Below, piece by piece: positions 56,574 to 64,000 of a stretch of 64,000 bases of DNA (its first letter is position 1; every line of letters starts with the position of its first letter). Below the pieces are notes generated by a model, which worked only from the letters and a program-made list of their open reading frames with translations, was not told the DNA's origin and made no database searches. Source of the stretch: Mycobacterium sp. 3519A (GTDB lineage Bacteria > Actinomycetota > Actinomycetes > Mycobacteriales > Mycobacteriaceae); the NCBI RefSeq assembly GCF_900240945.1, contig NZ_OESG01000013.1, forward strand, positions 1,526,887 through 1,590,886. Reading direction: 5' to 3'. The position numbers and the translations under genes were made by a program.

Positions 56574-59392
56574 GCCGGTGGGTGCGCCGCCTGTGTGTGC
56601 CGATCGCGTTGTTCTGGCTGGCGATCGCGGCGATCACGAACGTGTTCGTGCCGCAGTTGGAGGTGGTCGGCGAAGAGCACAACGTGGCGCTCAGTTCGCC
56701 GAGTTCGCCGTCGCTGCAGGCATTTCAGCGGATCGGCAAGGTGTTCGGTGAGTTCGACTCCGACAGTGCGGCGATGGTGGTGCTCGAGGGTGACCAGCCG
56801 TTGGGGGCCGAGGCGCACCGCTACTACGACGAGTTGGTCAAGAGGTTCAACGAAGACACCAAACACGTTCAGCATGTGCAGGATTTCTGGGGTGATCCGC
56901 TGACTGCGGCGGGTTCGCAGAGCCCGGACGGTAAAGCCGCCTATGTGCAGGTGTTCTTGGCAGGCAATCAGGGTGAGGCGTTGTCGCTGGAGTCGGTGGA
57001 CGCGCTGCATCAGATCATCGCCAAAACACCTGCCCCACCGGGCATTCACGCCTACGTCGCCGGTTCGGCCGCGCAGATCGCCGACCAGTTCGAGATCGGC
57101 AACGCGAGTACTGTGCCGGTTACTCTGCTGACCGTCGCGGTGATCGCGGTGATGCTGCTGATCGTCTACCGATCCCCGGTGACGATGATCCTGGCGCTGA
57201 TCACGGTGCTGGTCGAGATGTCCGCCGCGCGCGGGATCGTCTCGTTTCTGGCGAACGTGGGACTCATTGGGCTGTCAACGTATTCGACGAACATCCTGAC
57301 ACTGTTGGTCATCGCCGCCAGCACCGACTACGTCATCTTCCTACTTGGCCGCTACCACGAGCAGCGCAACGAGGGGGTGGACCGACAGGCCGCGTTCCAC
57401 AGTATGTACCGGTCGACCTCACACGTGATCCTTGGTTCCGGTTTGACGATCGCGGGTGCGGCGTTCTGCTTGTACTTCACCCGGTTGCCGTACTTCCAGA
57501 GCCTCGGCATCCCGGCCGCGATCGGCGTGCTCGTGTCACTGGTGGCCTCCCTGACCCTTGCGCCGGCGGTGGTGGCGATAGGCAGCCGCTTCGGGCTGCT
57601 GGAGCCGAAACGCAAGACCGCCACGCGCACTTCCCGGCGGATCGGGACGGCGGTCGTGCGGTGGCCGGGACTGATTCTGGTCGGCACGCTGATGTTGGCG
57701 TTCATCGGACTGGCGGCGCTGTCGGGCTACACGGTGAGCTACGACATCGGCCAGTACATGCCGGCCAGTGCGCCGTCGAATGTGGGGTATGCCGCGGGGG
57801 AGCGGCATTTCTCGAAGGCGCGGTTGAATCCTGAATTGTTGATGATCGAGGCCGACCACGATCTGCGCAACCCGACCGACATGATCCTGTTGGAGCGGGT
57901 GGCCAAGGCGGTGTTCCACACCGACGGCATCGCCCAGGTGCAGTCGATCACCCGCCCACTCGGCACACCGCTGGACAACACCTCGATCCCGTTTCAGCTC
58001 AGCGCCAATAGTGCCGCGCAGATCAACAACCTGCCGTTCCAACAGGATCGGGCAACAGACCTGCTCAAGCAGGTTCAGGTCATCAACGACTCGATCGATG
58101 TCCTACGCCAGCAGTATGCCTTGCAGCAGCAGTCCAGCGCGATCACCCACGAGCAGAGTCAGGCGTTCGCCGACACGGTGGCCACTGCGCAAAACCTGCG
58201 CGACAAGATCGCTGACTTCGACGACTTCTTCCGGCCGCTGCGCAACTACTTCTATTGGGAGCCACACTGTTTCGACATCCCGGCGTGTTGGGCGCTGCGG
58301 TCGTTGTTCGACGCGCTCGACGGCATCAACGAGTTGACCGATCAACTGGCCAATGTCTCGGGCAGCATCGCCAAACTCGACGACTTACAGCCGAAGTTGC
58401 TGGCGCTGATTCCGCCACAGATCGCCAACCAGGAAACCAACCGCGACCTGACAATGACGAATCATGCCACGACGTCCGGGATCTACGGCCAGACCGCCAA
58501 GGCGCTGGAGAACTCCACCCAGTTGGGGGCGGCCTACAACGCCTCGAAGACCGATGATTCGTTCTACCTGCCGCCGGAGGCGTTCAGTAACCCGGAGTTC
58601 CTGCGCGGGTTGAAGCTGTTCTTGTCGCCGGATGGCAAGGCGGCACGGATGATCATCACCCACGACGTCGATCCCGCAACGTCCCAGGGCATTTCGCATA
58701 TCGATCCAATCAGGCACGCAGCCCAGGAAGCGGTCAAAGGCACGCCGTTGGCGGGGTCGAAGATCTACATCGGCGGCACTGCGTCGACGTACAAGGACAT
58801 CGCCGAGATGGCGCACTACGACCTGATGATCGCCGGCATCGCATCGCTGAGCCTGATCCTGCTGATCATGCTGTTCATCACCCGAAGCCTGATGGCGGCG
58901 TTGGTGATCGTCGGCACGGTGGCGCTGTCACTGGGCGCCTCCGTCGGCGTGTCGGTACTGGTCTGGCAATACCTCCTGGGTATCCAGTTGTATTGGGTGA
59001 TCCTGCCGTTGTCCATCATACTGCTGTTGGCGGTGGGCTCGGACTACAACCTGCTGCTGGTGTCCCGGTTCAAAGAAGAGATCCACGCAGGCATCAACAC
59101 CGGCATCATCCGGTCCATGGCGGGCACCGGGTCGGTGGTGACCGCGGCGGGACTGGTGTTCGCCGTCACCATGGCAGCTTTCATCTACAGCGATCTGCGG
59201 GCGCTCGGCCAGATCGGGACGACAATTGCGCTGGGCGTGCTGTTCGACACCCTGATCGTGCGGTCGTTCATGACACCGTCGATCGCCGCACTGCTGGGGC
59301 GGTGGTTCTGGTGGCCGCTACCGGTGCGCCAACGACCGACGCGAACGGTTACTCACCGCGGTCCACCACAAGCGGCGCGAGCATCTCGATGA
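56570..59392 (+). CDS. mmpL: MmpL-family RND transporter (MmpL4/MmpL5-like)
   Basis: A 940-residue inner-membrane exporter of the mycobacterial RND family, with twelve predicted helices and two large outer loops. The proton-relay Asp-Tyr pairs are AASTDYVIFLLGRYHEQR and AVGSDYNLLLVSRFKEE. The long coiled loop in the second periplasmic domain (QVINDSIDVLRQQYALQQQ) is typical of MmpL4/5-type proteins, which export siderophores and, in MmpL5, azoles and other drugs. The C-terminus overlaps the convergent tetR by 44 bp. Confidence 0.94.
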   Translation: MSRWVRRLCVPIALFWLAIAAITNVFVPQLEVVGEEHNVALSSPSSPSLQAFQRIGKVFGEFDSDSAAMVVLEGDQPLGAEAHRYYDELVKRFNEDTKHVQHVQDFWGDPLTAAGSQSPDGKAAYVQVFLAGNQGEALSLESVDALHQIIAKTPAPPGIHAYVAGSAAQIADQFEIGNASTVPVTLLTVAVIAVMLLIVYRSPVTMILALITVLVEMSAARGIVSFLANVGLIGLSTYSTNILTLLVIAASTDYVIFLLGRYHEQRNEGVDRQAAFHSMYRSTSHVILGSGLTIAGAAFCLYFTRLPYFQSLGIPAAIGVLVSLVASLTLAPAVVAIGSRFGLLEPKRKTATRTSRRIGTAVVRWPGLILVGTLMLAFIGLAALSGYTVSYDIGQYMPASAPSNVGYAAGERHFSKARLNPELLMIEADHDLRNPTDMILLERVAKAVFHTDGIAQVQSITRPLGTPLDNTSIPFQLSANSAAQINNLPFQQDRATDLLKQVQVINDSIDVLRQQYALQQQSSAITHEQSQAFADTVATAQNLRDKIADFDDFFRPLRNYFYWEPHCFDIPACWALRSLFDALDGINELTDQLANVSGSIAKLDDLQPKLLALIPPQIANQETNRDLTMTNHATTSGIYGQTAKALENSTQLGAAYNASKTDDSFYLPPEAFSNPEFLRGLKLFLSPDGKAARMIITHDVDPATSQGISHIDPIRHAAQEAVKGTPLAGSKIYIGGTASTYKDIAEMAHYDLMIAGIASLSLILLIMLFITRSLMAALVIVGTVALSLGASVGVSVLVWQYLLGIQLYWVILPLSIILLLAVGSDYNLLLVSRFKEEIHAGINTGIIRSMAGTGSVVTAAGLVFAVTMAAFIYSDLRALGQIGTTIALGVLFDTLIVRSFMTPSIAALLGRWFWWPLPVRQRPTRTVTHRGPPQAARASR

Positions 59393-59948
59393 GCGCCACC
59401 TTGGTCGCGCGCTTGCTGAGTCCCGAGTTGACCCGTAGCACCTCCCAGGTGTGCACGTCGCAGATGGCGACCAGTTGCGCCAGTCGGCGATTGCGCTCGG
59501 CTCTGGGCAGGCCGGCGAGAGTGTCGGAGAAAGCCTGCTCACACCATTTGCGGTGGCCCGTCCGGCCAGCGGCGAGGACATCGCGAACCGCCGGGGTGGT
59601 GGCCTCTTCGGCGAGCATCTTCAGCGTGAGTCGGCCTGAGAGTTCGTAGTTGTCAACCAGTTTGGCAACCACGTCGTCGAGGACATTGGGACGGACCCTG
59701 CCGCGGCGTTCGACCACTTCGGTGCCCAGTTCGGCGAACATGGCGGCGAACACCGCATCCTTGTCACCGAACCGGCGCAACACCGTTTGCGTCCGCACAC
59801 CGGAACGGTCGGCAATGTCGGCGAGGGTGATCTCAGCGAAGGGCCTGTCGGCGAACAGTTCCCACGCGGCTTGCAGTATCGCGGTGGCAGTACGCGCCGT
59901 GCTGACGGCGCGCGCGGTCATCCGGTACGGCCGCGTGGCTCCTTTCAT
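59349..59948 (-). CDS. TetR-family regulator next to mmpSL
   Basis: A 199-residue TetR protein. The helix-turn-helix is FAEITLADIADRSGVRTQTVLRRFGDKD. ATG at 59948 is chosen since the longer open frame upstream runs through the 68-bp repeat. Overlapping ends with mmpL suggest a functional link; TetR control of mmpS/mmpL pairs is known in mycobacteria, but no operator could be identified upstream of mmpS. Confidence 0.85.
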   Translation of the reverse strand: MKGATRPYRMTARAVSTARTATAILQAAWELFADRPFAEITLADIADRSGVRTQTVLRRFGDKDAVFAAMFAELGTEVVERRGRVRPNVLDDVVAKLVDNYELSGRLTLKMLAEEATTPAVRDVLAAGRTGHRKWCEQAFSDTLAGLPRAERNRRLAQLVAICDVHTWEVLRVNSGLSKRATKVALIEMLAPLVVDRGE

Positions 59949-59989
59949 ATAGGTGACCGTAACGCGAAAACGGGACCGACACGAACGCG

Positions 59990-60057
59990 CCCGACGAGTG
60001 TGGAGTCGGTACACGCGGAGCGGACAGTGACCGTGCAATGAGTCCACACTCGTCGGG
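59990..60057. repeat. 68-bp mycobacterial intergenic palindromic repeat, copy B
   Basis: Ends form a perfect 15-bp inverted repeat (CCCGACGAGTGTGGA at 59990-60004 with its complement at 60043-60057); the rest aligns gaplessly with 48589-48656. It lies between the minus-strand small secreted protein gene (ending 60064) and tetR (starting 59948), and may end transcription of the former. Confidence 0.75.
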
Positions 60058-60063
60058 GTCGCG

Positions 60064-60366
60064 CTAGCCCATCGCGAAGACGGGCAGGCGATCCACCCGC
60101 GTCAGCACCGAGTGCTTCGGCGGAACGCTGGGGCCGGGGCCGGCCTCCTCTAGCTTCGCCTCGTGGTCGATCCAGCATTCGCCGGTCCGTTCGTCGTAGT
60201 CGCCTCCGTAGAAGACGCAGCACACCCCGATGCCGTCGGTGTCCTGATGATCGGCGACGCATTCCCAGAAGTCGTCGCTCACCGGAGCGGCGGCCGCGTT
60301 CGCGGCGAGTCCGATGGCCAGGCCGCTCATCATCGCGGCGGCGACCAACGCTCCTCTGAAGTTCAT
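60064..60366 (-). CDS. Secreted four-cysteine protein B
   Basis: A 100-residue exported protein: signal peptide of about 27 residues ending in NAAAA, then a short domain with C36-x12-C49-C50-x2-YGG and C64. The same pattern is present in the upstream neighbour, so the two are tandem paralogues. The signal and paired cysteines imply a disulfide-bonded extracellular or periplasmic domain. The ATG overlaps the stop of the upstream paralogue (ATGA). The family is not recognised. Confidence 0.8.
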   Translation of the reverse strand: MNFRGALVAAAMMSGLAIGLAANAAAAPVSDDFWECVADHQDTDGIGVCCVFYGGDYDERTGECWIDHEAKLEEAGPGPSVPPKHSVLTRVDRLPVFAMG

Positions 60367-60728
60367 CGCGCTATTTCCGTGAGACGTCCCGGCGTCACCC
60401 TGGGACCCTTGGGCGGGGTGACCGGGCCCGGGTTGACCGTCAGATCGGGCAGGGCGGCGGCGTCGTCAGGGACGCTTCGGAGCGGCTTGGGCTGCTCGCC
60501 ACGATCCAAGCTGCACTCGTACAGGTACTGGCTGGGATCCCAGGTGCCGCCGTAGAGGATGCAGCACGTCTCCTGACCGACCTTGTCCGGATGCTCCGAA
60601 ACGCAATCCGCATAGTCACTCCACGGATTGTTGTTCGGTTGCGCCTGCGCGGCCGTCGCGAATCCGACGGCGAGTCCTGTGGCAAGGGTGGCTGAAACCA
60701 TCAGCCGCCGCATTGTGGTGGCGTTCAT
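60363..60728 (-). CDS. Secreted four-cysteine protein A
   Basis: A 121-residue exported protein: signal peptide to about residue 30 (ending TAAQAQP), then C42-x12-C55-C56-x2-YGG and C72, followed by a proline-rich tail (VNPGPVTPPKGPRV) that may be disordered. Paralogue of the downstream gene at 60064-60366, with which it is translationally coupled. No known catalytic motif. Probably a small cell-envelope protein restricted to mycobacteria; function unknown. Confidence 0.8.
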   Translation of the reverse strand: MNATTMRRLMVSATLATGLAVGFATAAQAQPNNNPWSDYADCVSEHPDKVGQETCCILYGGTWDPSQYLYECSLDRGEQPKPLRSVPDDAAALPDLTVNPGPVTPPKGPRVTPGRLTEIAR

Positions 60729-61133
60729 TGCTTTCTCTTTTCATGGGCGGGACCGCCTGTTTGCACTGCCGGCGGCCTGGTGCAGCCAATTTTCGGGAGA
60801 TGCACCGCTCGCCGGAACGGGGCGCGCGCCGCTACCGGTCGTCCACCGGTCGGGGAAACGACGCGAAACGTGAATAGGGGATTAGGGAGCCGACGAATGG
60901 CCTGTTGTTGTACGGAAAGCGAACTCGCCTGATGCGGTCAGCGACTCGATCAGGTTCGCCCGCCACCCGGCCGACATTTGCCTGCGGCCTGAAAGCTAAC
61001 AGTCAAAGGGTTAGACCAACGTTGCCTGCAGCGCGGCCGGCAACAGGAATTGCCGGAATATGCTTGCACGACAATAACTTTCGTGAATCACGTTGAGGTG
61101 TCAGCAGGTCTCCAACCGTGATACACCACTGGT
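60729..61133. other. Non-coding divergent promoter region
   Basis: About 405 bp between the secreted-protein operon (minus) and the MFS gene (plus). No gene is supported. A hairpin CCGGCAA/TTGCCGG (61037-61043 and 61050-61056) is visible about 80 bp before the MFS start, which might be an operator or leader structure. Confidence 0.5.
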
Positions 61134-62507
61134 GTGAATGCGCCATTTTTCAGTCGGGAACGAATCATCGCGCCACCAGGCTGGAGTCGCTGGTTGGTGC
61201 CGCCCGCCGCGTTGTCGATCCACCTGTCGATCGGCGCCGCGTACTCGTGGAGCGTGTTCAAGAAGCCACTGGAAGGCGCGCTGCACATCTCGGGCACCCT
61301 CAGCGCCCTCCCGTTCACCGTCGGCATCGTCATGCTCGGCCTTTCCGCCGCGGTCTTCGGGACCTGGGTGGACCGCAGAGGCCCGCGCGCCGCCATGTTC
61401 GTCGCGATGTGCTGCTTCTGCGGCGGGTGGCTGGTCGGCTCCGCCGGCCTGGCGCTGCACACGTACTGGTTGGTGCTGCTCGGCTACGGCCTACTGGGCG
61501 GAATCGGCTGGGGCATCGGGTACATCTCCCCGGTTTCGACCTTGATGAAGTGGTTCCCCGACAAGCCAGGGATGGCCACCGGGTTGGCGATCATGGGGTT
61601 CGGTGGTGGTGCGTTGATCGCGTCGCCGTGGTCGACGGCGATGCTCGGCCTGTTCGGCACCGCCGCGGCCGGCATCTCGAAAACCTTCCTGGTACACGGA
61701 TTGGTGTACGCGGTGTTCATGTCGCTGGGGTGGTTGTTGGTGCGGGTGCCGCGATCGGACTGGAAGCCACACGGATGGACACCGGCGCCCCCGACCGTGG
61801 GCACGATGGTCTCGGTCGGCCAGGTGTCGGCCAACAACGCGCTCAAGACGCCGCAGTTCTGGCTGCTGTGGGTGGTGTTGTGCTTCAACGTGACTGCGGG
61901 CATCGGCATCCTGGAGAAAGCGTCGCCGATCTATCAGGACTTCTTCCCCGGCGGTGCCGCCGCCGCCGCGCTCGCCGCCGCCGCTGCCGGTTATGTGGCC
62001 CTGCTGTCGCTGTCGAACATGTTGGGCCGCATCGGTTGGTCAAGCCTGTCCGATGTGATCGGCCGCAAGAACGCCTACCGGATGTACCTCGGCGTGGGTG
62101 CGCTGTTGTATCTCACGCTCACGGTGATGCAGAACTCGAACAAGGTCGTGTTCCTGATCGCCACCATGCTGATCCTGTCGTTCTACGGCGCCGGTTTCGC
62201 GACCGTTCCCGCTTACCTGCGCGACCTGTTCGGCACCTACCAGGTCGGCGCGATCCACGGACGCCTGCTGACGGCCTGGTCGGTGGCGGGCATTCTGGGG
62301 CCGATCATCGTCAACGCGATCGCCGACAGCCAGGAGGCCGCAGGCAAATCCGGTCCGGCGCTGTACACGCTGTCGTTCTCGATCATGATCGCGCTGCTGG
62401 TCGTCGGCCTGGTCTGCAACGAACTGATCAGGCCCGTCAACCAGAAGTGGCATGAGCCAACCGAATCCGTTGAACCCGACGTGGCAGTCGAGGAGGCATT
62501 GCGATGA
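61134..62507 (+). CDS. OFA-family MFS transporter (oxalate/formate antiporter type)
   Basis: A 457-residue major-facilitator protein. The N-terminal block AALSIHLSIGAAYSWSVFKKPLE and GWGIGYISPVSTLMKWFPDKPGMATGL are hallmarks of the oxalate:formate antiporter group; twelve helices are predicted, and DLFGTYQVGAIHGRLLTAWS lies in the second half. GTG start at 61134. It overlaps the small-subunit gene by ATGA. Substrates of the family include oxalate, formate, lactate and related monocarboxylates. Confidence 0.88.
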   Translation: MNAPFFSRERIIAPPGWSRWLVPPAALSIHLSIGAAYSWSVFKKPLEGALHISGTLSALPFTVGIVMLGLSAAVFGTWVDRRGPRAAMFVAMCCFCGGWLVGSAGLALHTYWLVLLGYGLLGGIGWGIGYISPVSTLMKWFPDKPGMATGLAIMGFGGGALIASPWSTAMLGLFGTAAAGISKTFLVHGLVYAVFMSLGWLLVRVPRSDWKPHGWTPAPPTVGTMVSVGQVSANNALKTPQFWLLWVVLCFNVTAGIGILEKASPIYQDFFPGGAAAAALAAAAAGYVALLSLSNMLGRIGWSSLSDVIGRKNAYRMYLGVGALLYLTLTVMQNSNKVVFLIATMLILSFYGAGFATVPAYLRDLFGTYQVGAIHGRLLTAWSVAGILGPIIVNAIADSQEAAGKSGPALYTLSFSIMIALLVVGLVCNELIRPVNQKWHEPTESVEPDVAVEEALR

Positions 62508-62647
62508 CCGAGGGTGAACTCCACGAATACCAGCCCACCGTGCCCAAGGTGTACATCGCCCTGGCGTGGGCGTGGGCTGGTATCCCGTTCCTCTACGGCG
62601 TCTATGAACTGCTGATCAAGGTCACGCAGCTGTTCAAGACGGGGTAA
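62504..62647 (+). CDS. MFS transporter small subunit (47 residues)
   Basis: A 47-residue membrane peptide beginning MTEGELHEYQPTVPKVYIA with one helix (ALAWAWAGIPFLYGVYELL) and a short basic tail. Its ATG overlaps the stop of the OFA-type transporter. Small single-helix partners are known next to OFA-family MFS genes in many bacteria, so this is probably a real subunit rather than chance. Confidence 0.75.
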   Translation: MTEGELHEYQPTVPKVYIALAWAWAGIPFLYGVYELLIKVTQLFKTG

Positions 62648-62690
62648 GCGCGCCACTCGGGTAGCCAGTTATGGCACGCGACAAGCGGGC

Positions 62691-63992
62691 GGTTTCACGC
62701 TGTGATTGCAACAGCGGGTGGTTTTGACGGGTTTGAGAGTAGTTCGTCGAGGGTTTCGGCTGGGGTCTTCCAGCTCAGGGTTTGCCGGGGCCGGTTGTTG
62801 AGCTTGGCGGCGACGTAGTCCAGATAGTCTGCCGGGAAGATCGACAAGTCGGTGCCTTTAGCAAAGTATTGGCGCAGCAGTCCGTTGGTGTTCTCGTTGG
62901 TCCCGCGCTGCCATGGTGAGTGCGGATCACAGAAGTAGATATCTAATTCCGTCGCTGCGGCGATAGCGGCGTGATTGGCCATCTCTTTGCCTTGATCCCA
63001 GGTCAGTGTCTTACGCAGAATCGCCGGCAGCTGAGCCATTTTCGCGACGATGGCCTCTTGCACTGCCAGGGCACCGTGGTCGTCAGGCAGATGCAGCAGC
63101 AGCACGAACCGAGTCATGCGTTCGACCACGGTGCCGATCGCCGAACCCGATGCGGTGCTACCCATGATCAGGTCACCTTCCCAGTGGCCGGGTACGGCAC
63201 GGTCTTCGACCTCCGGTGGACGCTCGCTGATGTTGACCATGTCGCGGATTTGCCCTCGGCGCTGGTTACCGCGTCGTTGAGGCTTGCGCAACGCCCGCCC
63301 AGTGCGTAGACATTTGTGCAGCTCACGGCGCAGATTTCCTTTACCCTGCACGTAGATCGACTGATAGATGGTCTCGTGGGACACCCGCATCTCCGCATCG
63401 TCGGGAAATTCGATCGGCAGCCGGTTGGCGATCTGTTGAGGACTGTGGTCGTCTAGCAGCCGATTCTGCACCTCAAGGTGCAACCGTTCATTGGTGGCCA
63501 GCTTGCGCGGTTTCGGGCGTCGAGCCCGCGCGTGAGCACGCGCCTGTGCGACGCCGGCCCGATACCTCGGCGTGGCATCCCAGCCGCCGTGCCGTTGCGC
63601 CCCGAACCGGTACCGCGAACGATATCGTCCACGGCAGAACGCGTTTCGGTCGATCTCACGCATGACCGTCGAGGCCGGGCGGCCCAGCCGCCTGCCGATC
63701 TGCCGAATGCTTTCCCCTCTGGCAATGCCGTCTTGAATTTCGTTACGTTCGTCTTCGCCCAGCCGCGACCACTTCCGCACACCGGTCTCATCAGGAAATT
63801 TGGGTCTCACCCCGCCAGCATCGGCAAACCAGCGCCAGCCGGTGCGCACCGACACACCGACTGCCTGCGCCGCCTCCACCACCGACGTGCCATCGCCGAC
63901 ATGACCCCAGAACTGACGACCAACACAGGCATAACGCGACGGACGCATCAACAACTCCTCAGCTAGGAGCCGTTGCAATCACCCCTTGAACC
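62691..63992 (-). mobile_element. IS30-family insertion sequence
   Basis: The transposase gene is bracketed by an imperfect inverted repeat of about 24 bp: GGTTTCACGCTGTGATTGCAAC (from 62691) and, on the other strand, GGTTCAAGGGGTGATTGCAAC (from 63992). The core GTGATTGCAAC is perfect at 62702-62712 and 63972-63982. No target duplication could be recognised; the right flank is only 8 bp before the window ends. It is inserted 43 bp after the MFS small-subunit gene. Confidence 0.75.
62695..63948 (-). CDS. IS30-family transposase
   Basis: A 417-residue transposase. The N-terminal helix-turn-helix region (LGEDERNEIQDGIARGESIRQIGRRLGRPASTVMREI) and the DDE catalytic core are clear: D in GHWEGDLIMG, D in TWDQGKEMANH and E in RGTNENTNGLLRQYF. 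ATG at 63948 with GAGGAGTTGTTG before it; a TTG ten codons upstream lies in the terminal repeat. The frame is full length, so the element is potentially active. Confidence 0.92.
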   Translation of the reverse strand: MRPSRYACVGRQFWGHVGDGTSVVEAAQAVGVSVRTGWRWFADAGGVRPKFPDETGVRKWSRLGEDERNEIQDGIARGESIRQIGRRLGRPASTVMREIDRNAFCRGRYRSRYRFGAQRHGGWDATPRYRAGVAQARAHARARRPKPRKLATNERLHLEVQNRLLDDHSPQQIANRLPIEFPDDAEMRVSHETIYQSIYVQGKGNLRRELHKCLRTGRALRKPQRRGNQRRGQIRDMVNISERPPEVEDRAVPGHWEGDLIMGSTASGSAIGTVVERMTRFVLLLHLPDDHGALAVQEAIVAKMAQLPAILRKTLTWDQGKEMANHAAIAAATELDIYFCDPHSPWQRGTNENTNGLLRQYFAKGTDLSIFPADYLDYVAAKLNNRPRQTLSWKTPAETLDELLSNPSKPPAVAITA

Positions 63993-64000
63993 TGAGCCGA

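Noticed and set aside
46867..64000. nrdF small subunit gene
   Set aside because: Searched for a ferritin-like NrdF after nrdE; no frame in the window fits.

Overview
The window reads as chromosomal DNA of a mycobacterium, most likely a Mycolicibacterium-type environmental species. GC is high, many starts are GTG, and ATGA stop/start overlaps are frequent. There is an MmpS/MmpL pair, a CYP136-type P450, a DinB2-type polymerase, and an nrdHIE block whose order (P450, TetR, SDR, dinB, TetR, FMN reductase, nrdH, nrdI, nrdE) matches from memory the M. tuberculosis Rv3059-Rv3051c region.

Region 1 (about 0.1-34.4 kb) is a large catabolic cluster built from about a dozen transcription units. It encodes a phthalate-dioxygenase-type Rieske oxygenase with a separate ferredoxin and ferredoxin reductase. 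It also has two 4,5-dihydroxyphthalate-decarboxylase-like proteins, a class II aldolase/decarboxylase-like protein and several dehydrogenases. The lower-pathway enzymes LigJ (4-oxalomesaconate hydratase) and LigK (aldolase to pyruvate and oxaloacetate) are adjacent. Three bicupins are candidates for the otherwise missing ring-cleavage enzyme. Hydrolases (DLH, alpha/beta hydrolase, HyuA/HyuB), a PanB-like protein, one ABC importer with four paralogous lipoprotein solute-binding proteins, and an MFS carrier complete it. I infer uptake and breakdown of a carboxylated, possibly lignin-derived aromatic. The substrate is not determined. Two chaperone-like proteins stand out: a TRIP13/Pch2-like AAA+ ATPase and an EutA-like reactivase.

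The cluster appears to be one local regulon. A FadR-type GntR regulator closes it (33663-34403). A 13-bp palindrome with consensus ATGGT-N3-ACCAT recurs in front of almost every transcription unit, including the regulator itself. In front of three of the four solute-binding-protein genes a TGAT-N4-ATCA (CRP-like) element lies 2-3 bp from this site, making a composite promoter module.

Region 2 (34.5-46.9 kb) is mostly conserved mycobacterial core: a Fic protein with a possible fused antitoxin segment, a PAS-ANTAR protein, a free-standing LeuA regulatory-domain protein, cyp136 and its divergent TetR, SDR, an inserted AAA ATPase, dinB, TetR, FMN reductase and nrdHIE with an NrdR box. Region 3 (46.9-56.1 kb) is accessory: two less GC-rich hypothetical genes (one DUF4238-like), a metallo-beta-lactamase-fold protein, a sulfite-oxidase-like molybdoenzyme, an HD protein, a GlxA-type regulator, a GMC oxidoreductase and an FAD-linked oxidase. 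Region 4 (56.1-64 kb) has mmpS-mmpL with a TetR, a tandem pair of secreted four-cysteine proteins, an OFA-type MFS carrier with a 47-residue small subunit, and an IS30-family insertion sequence at the right edge. A 68-bp intergenic repeat occurs twice in regions 3 and 4. No tRNA, rRNA or CRISPR array was seen.
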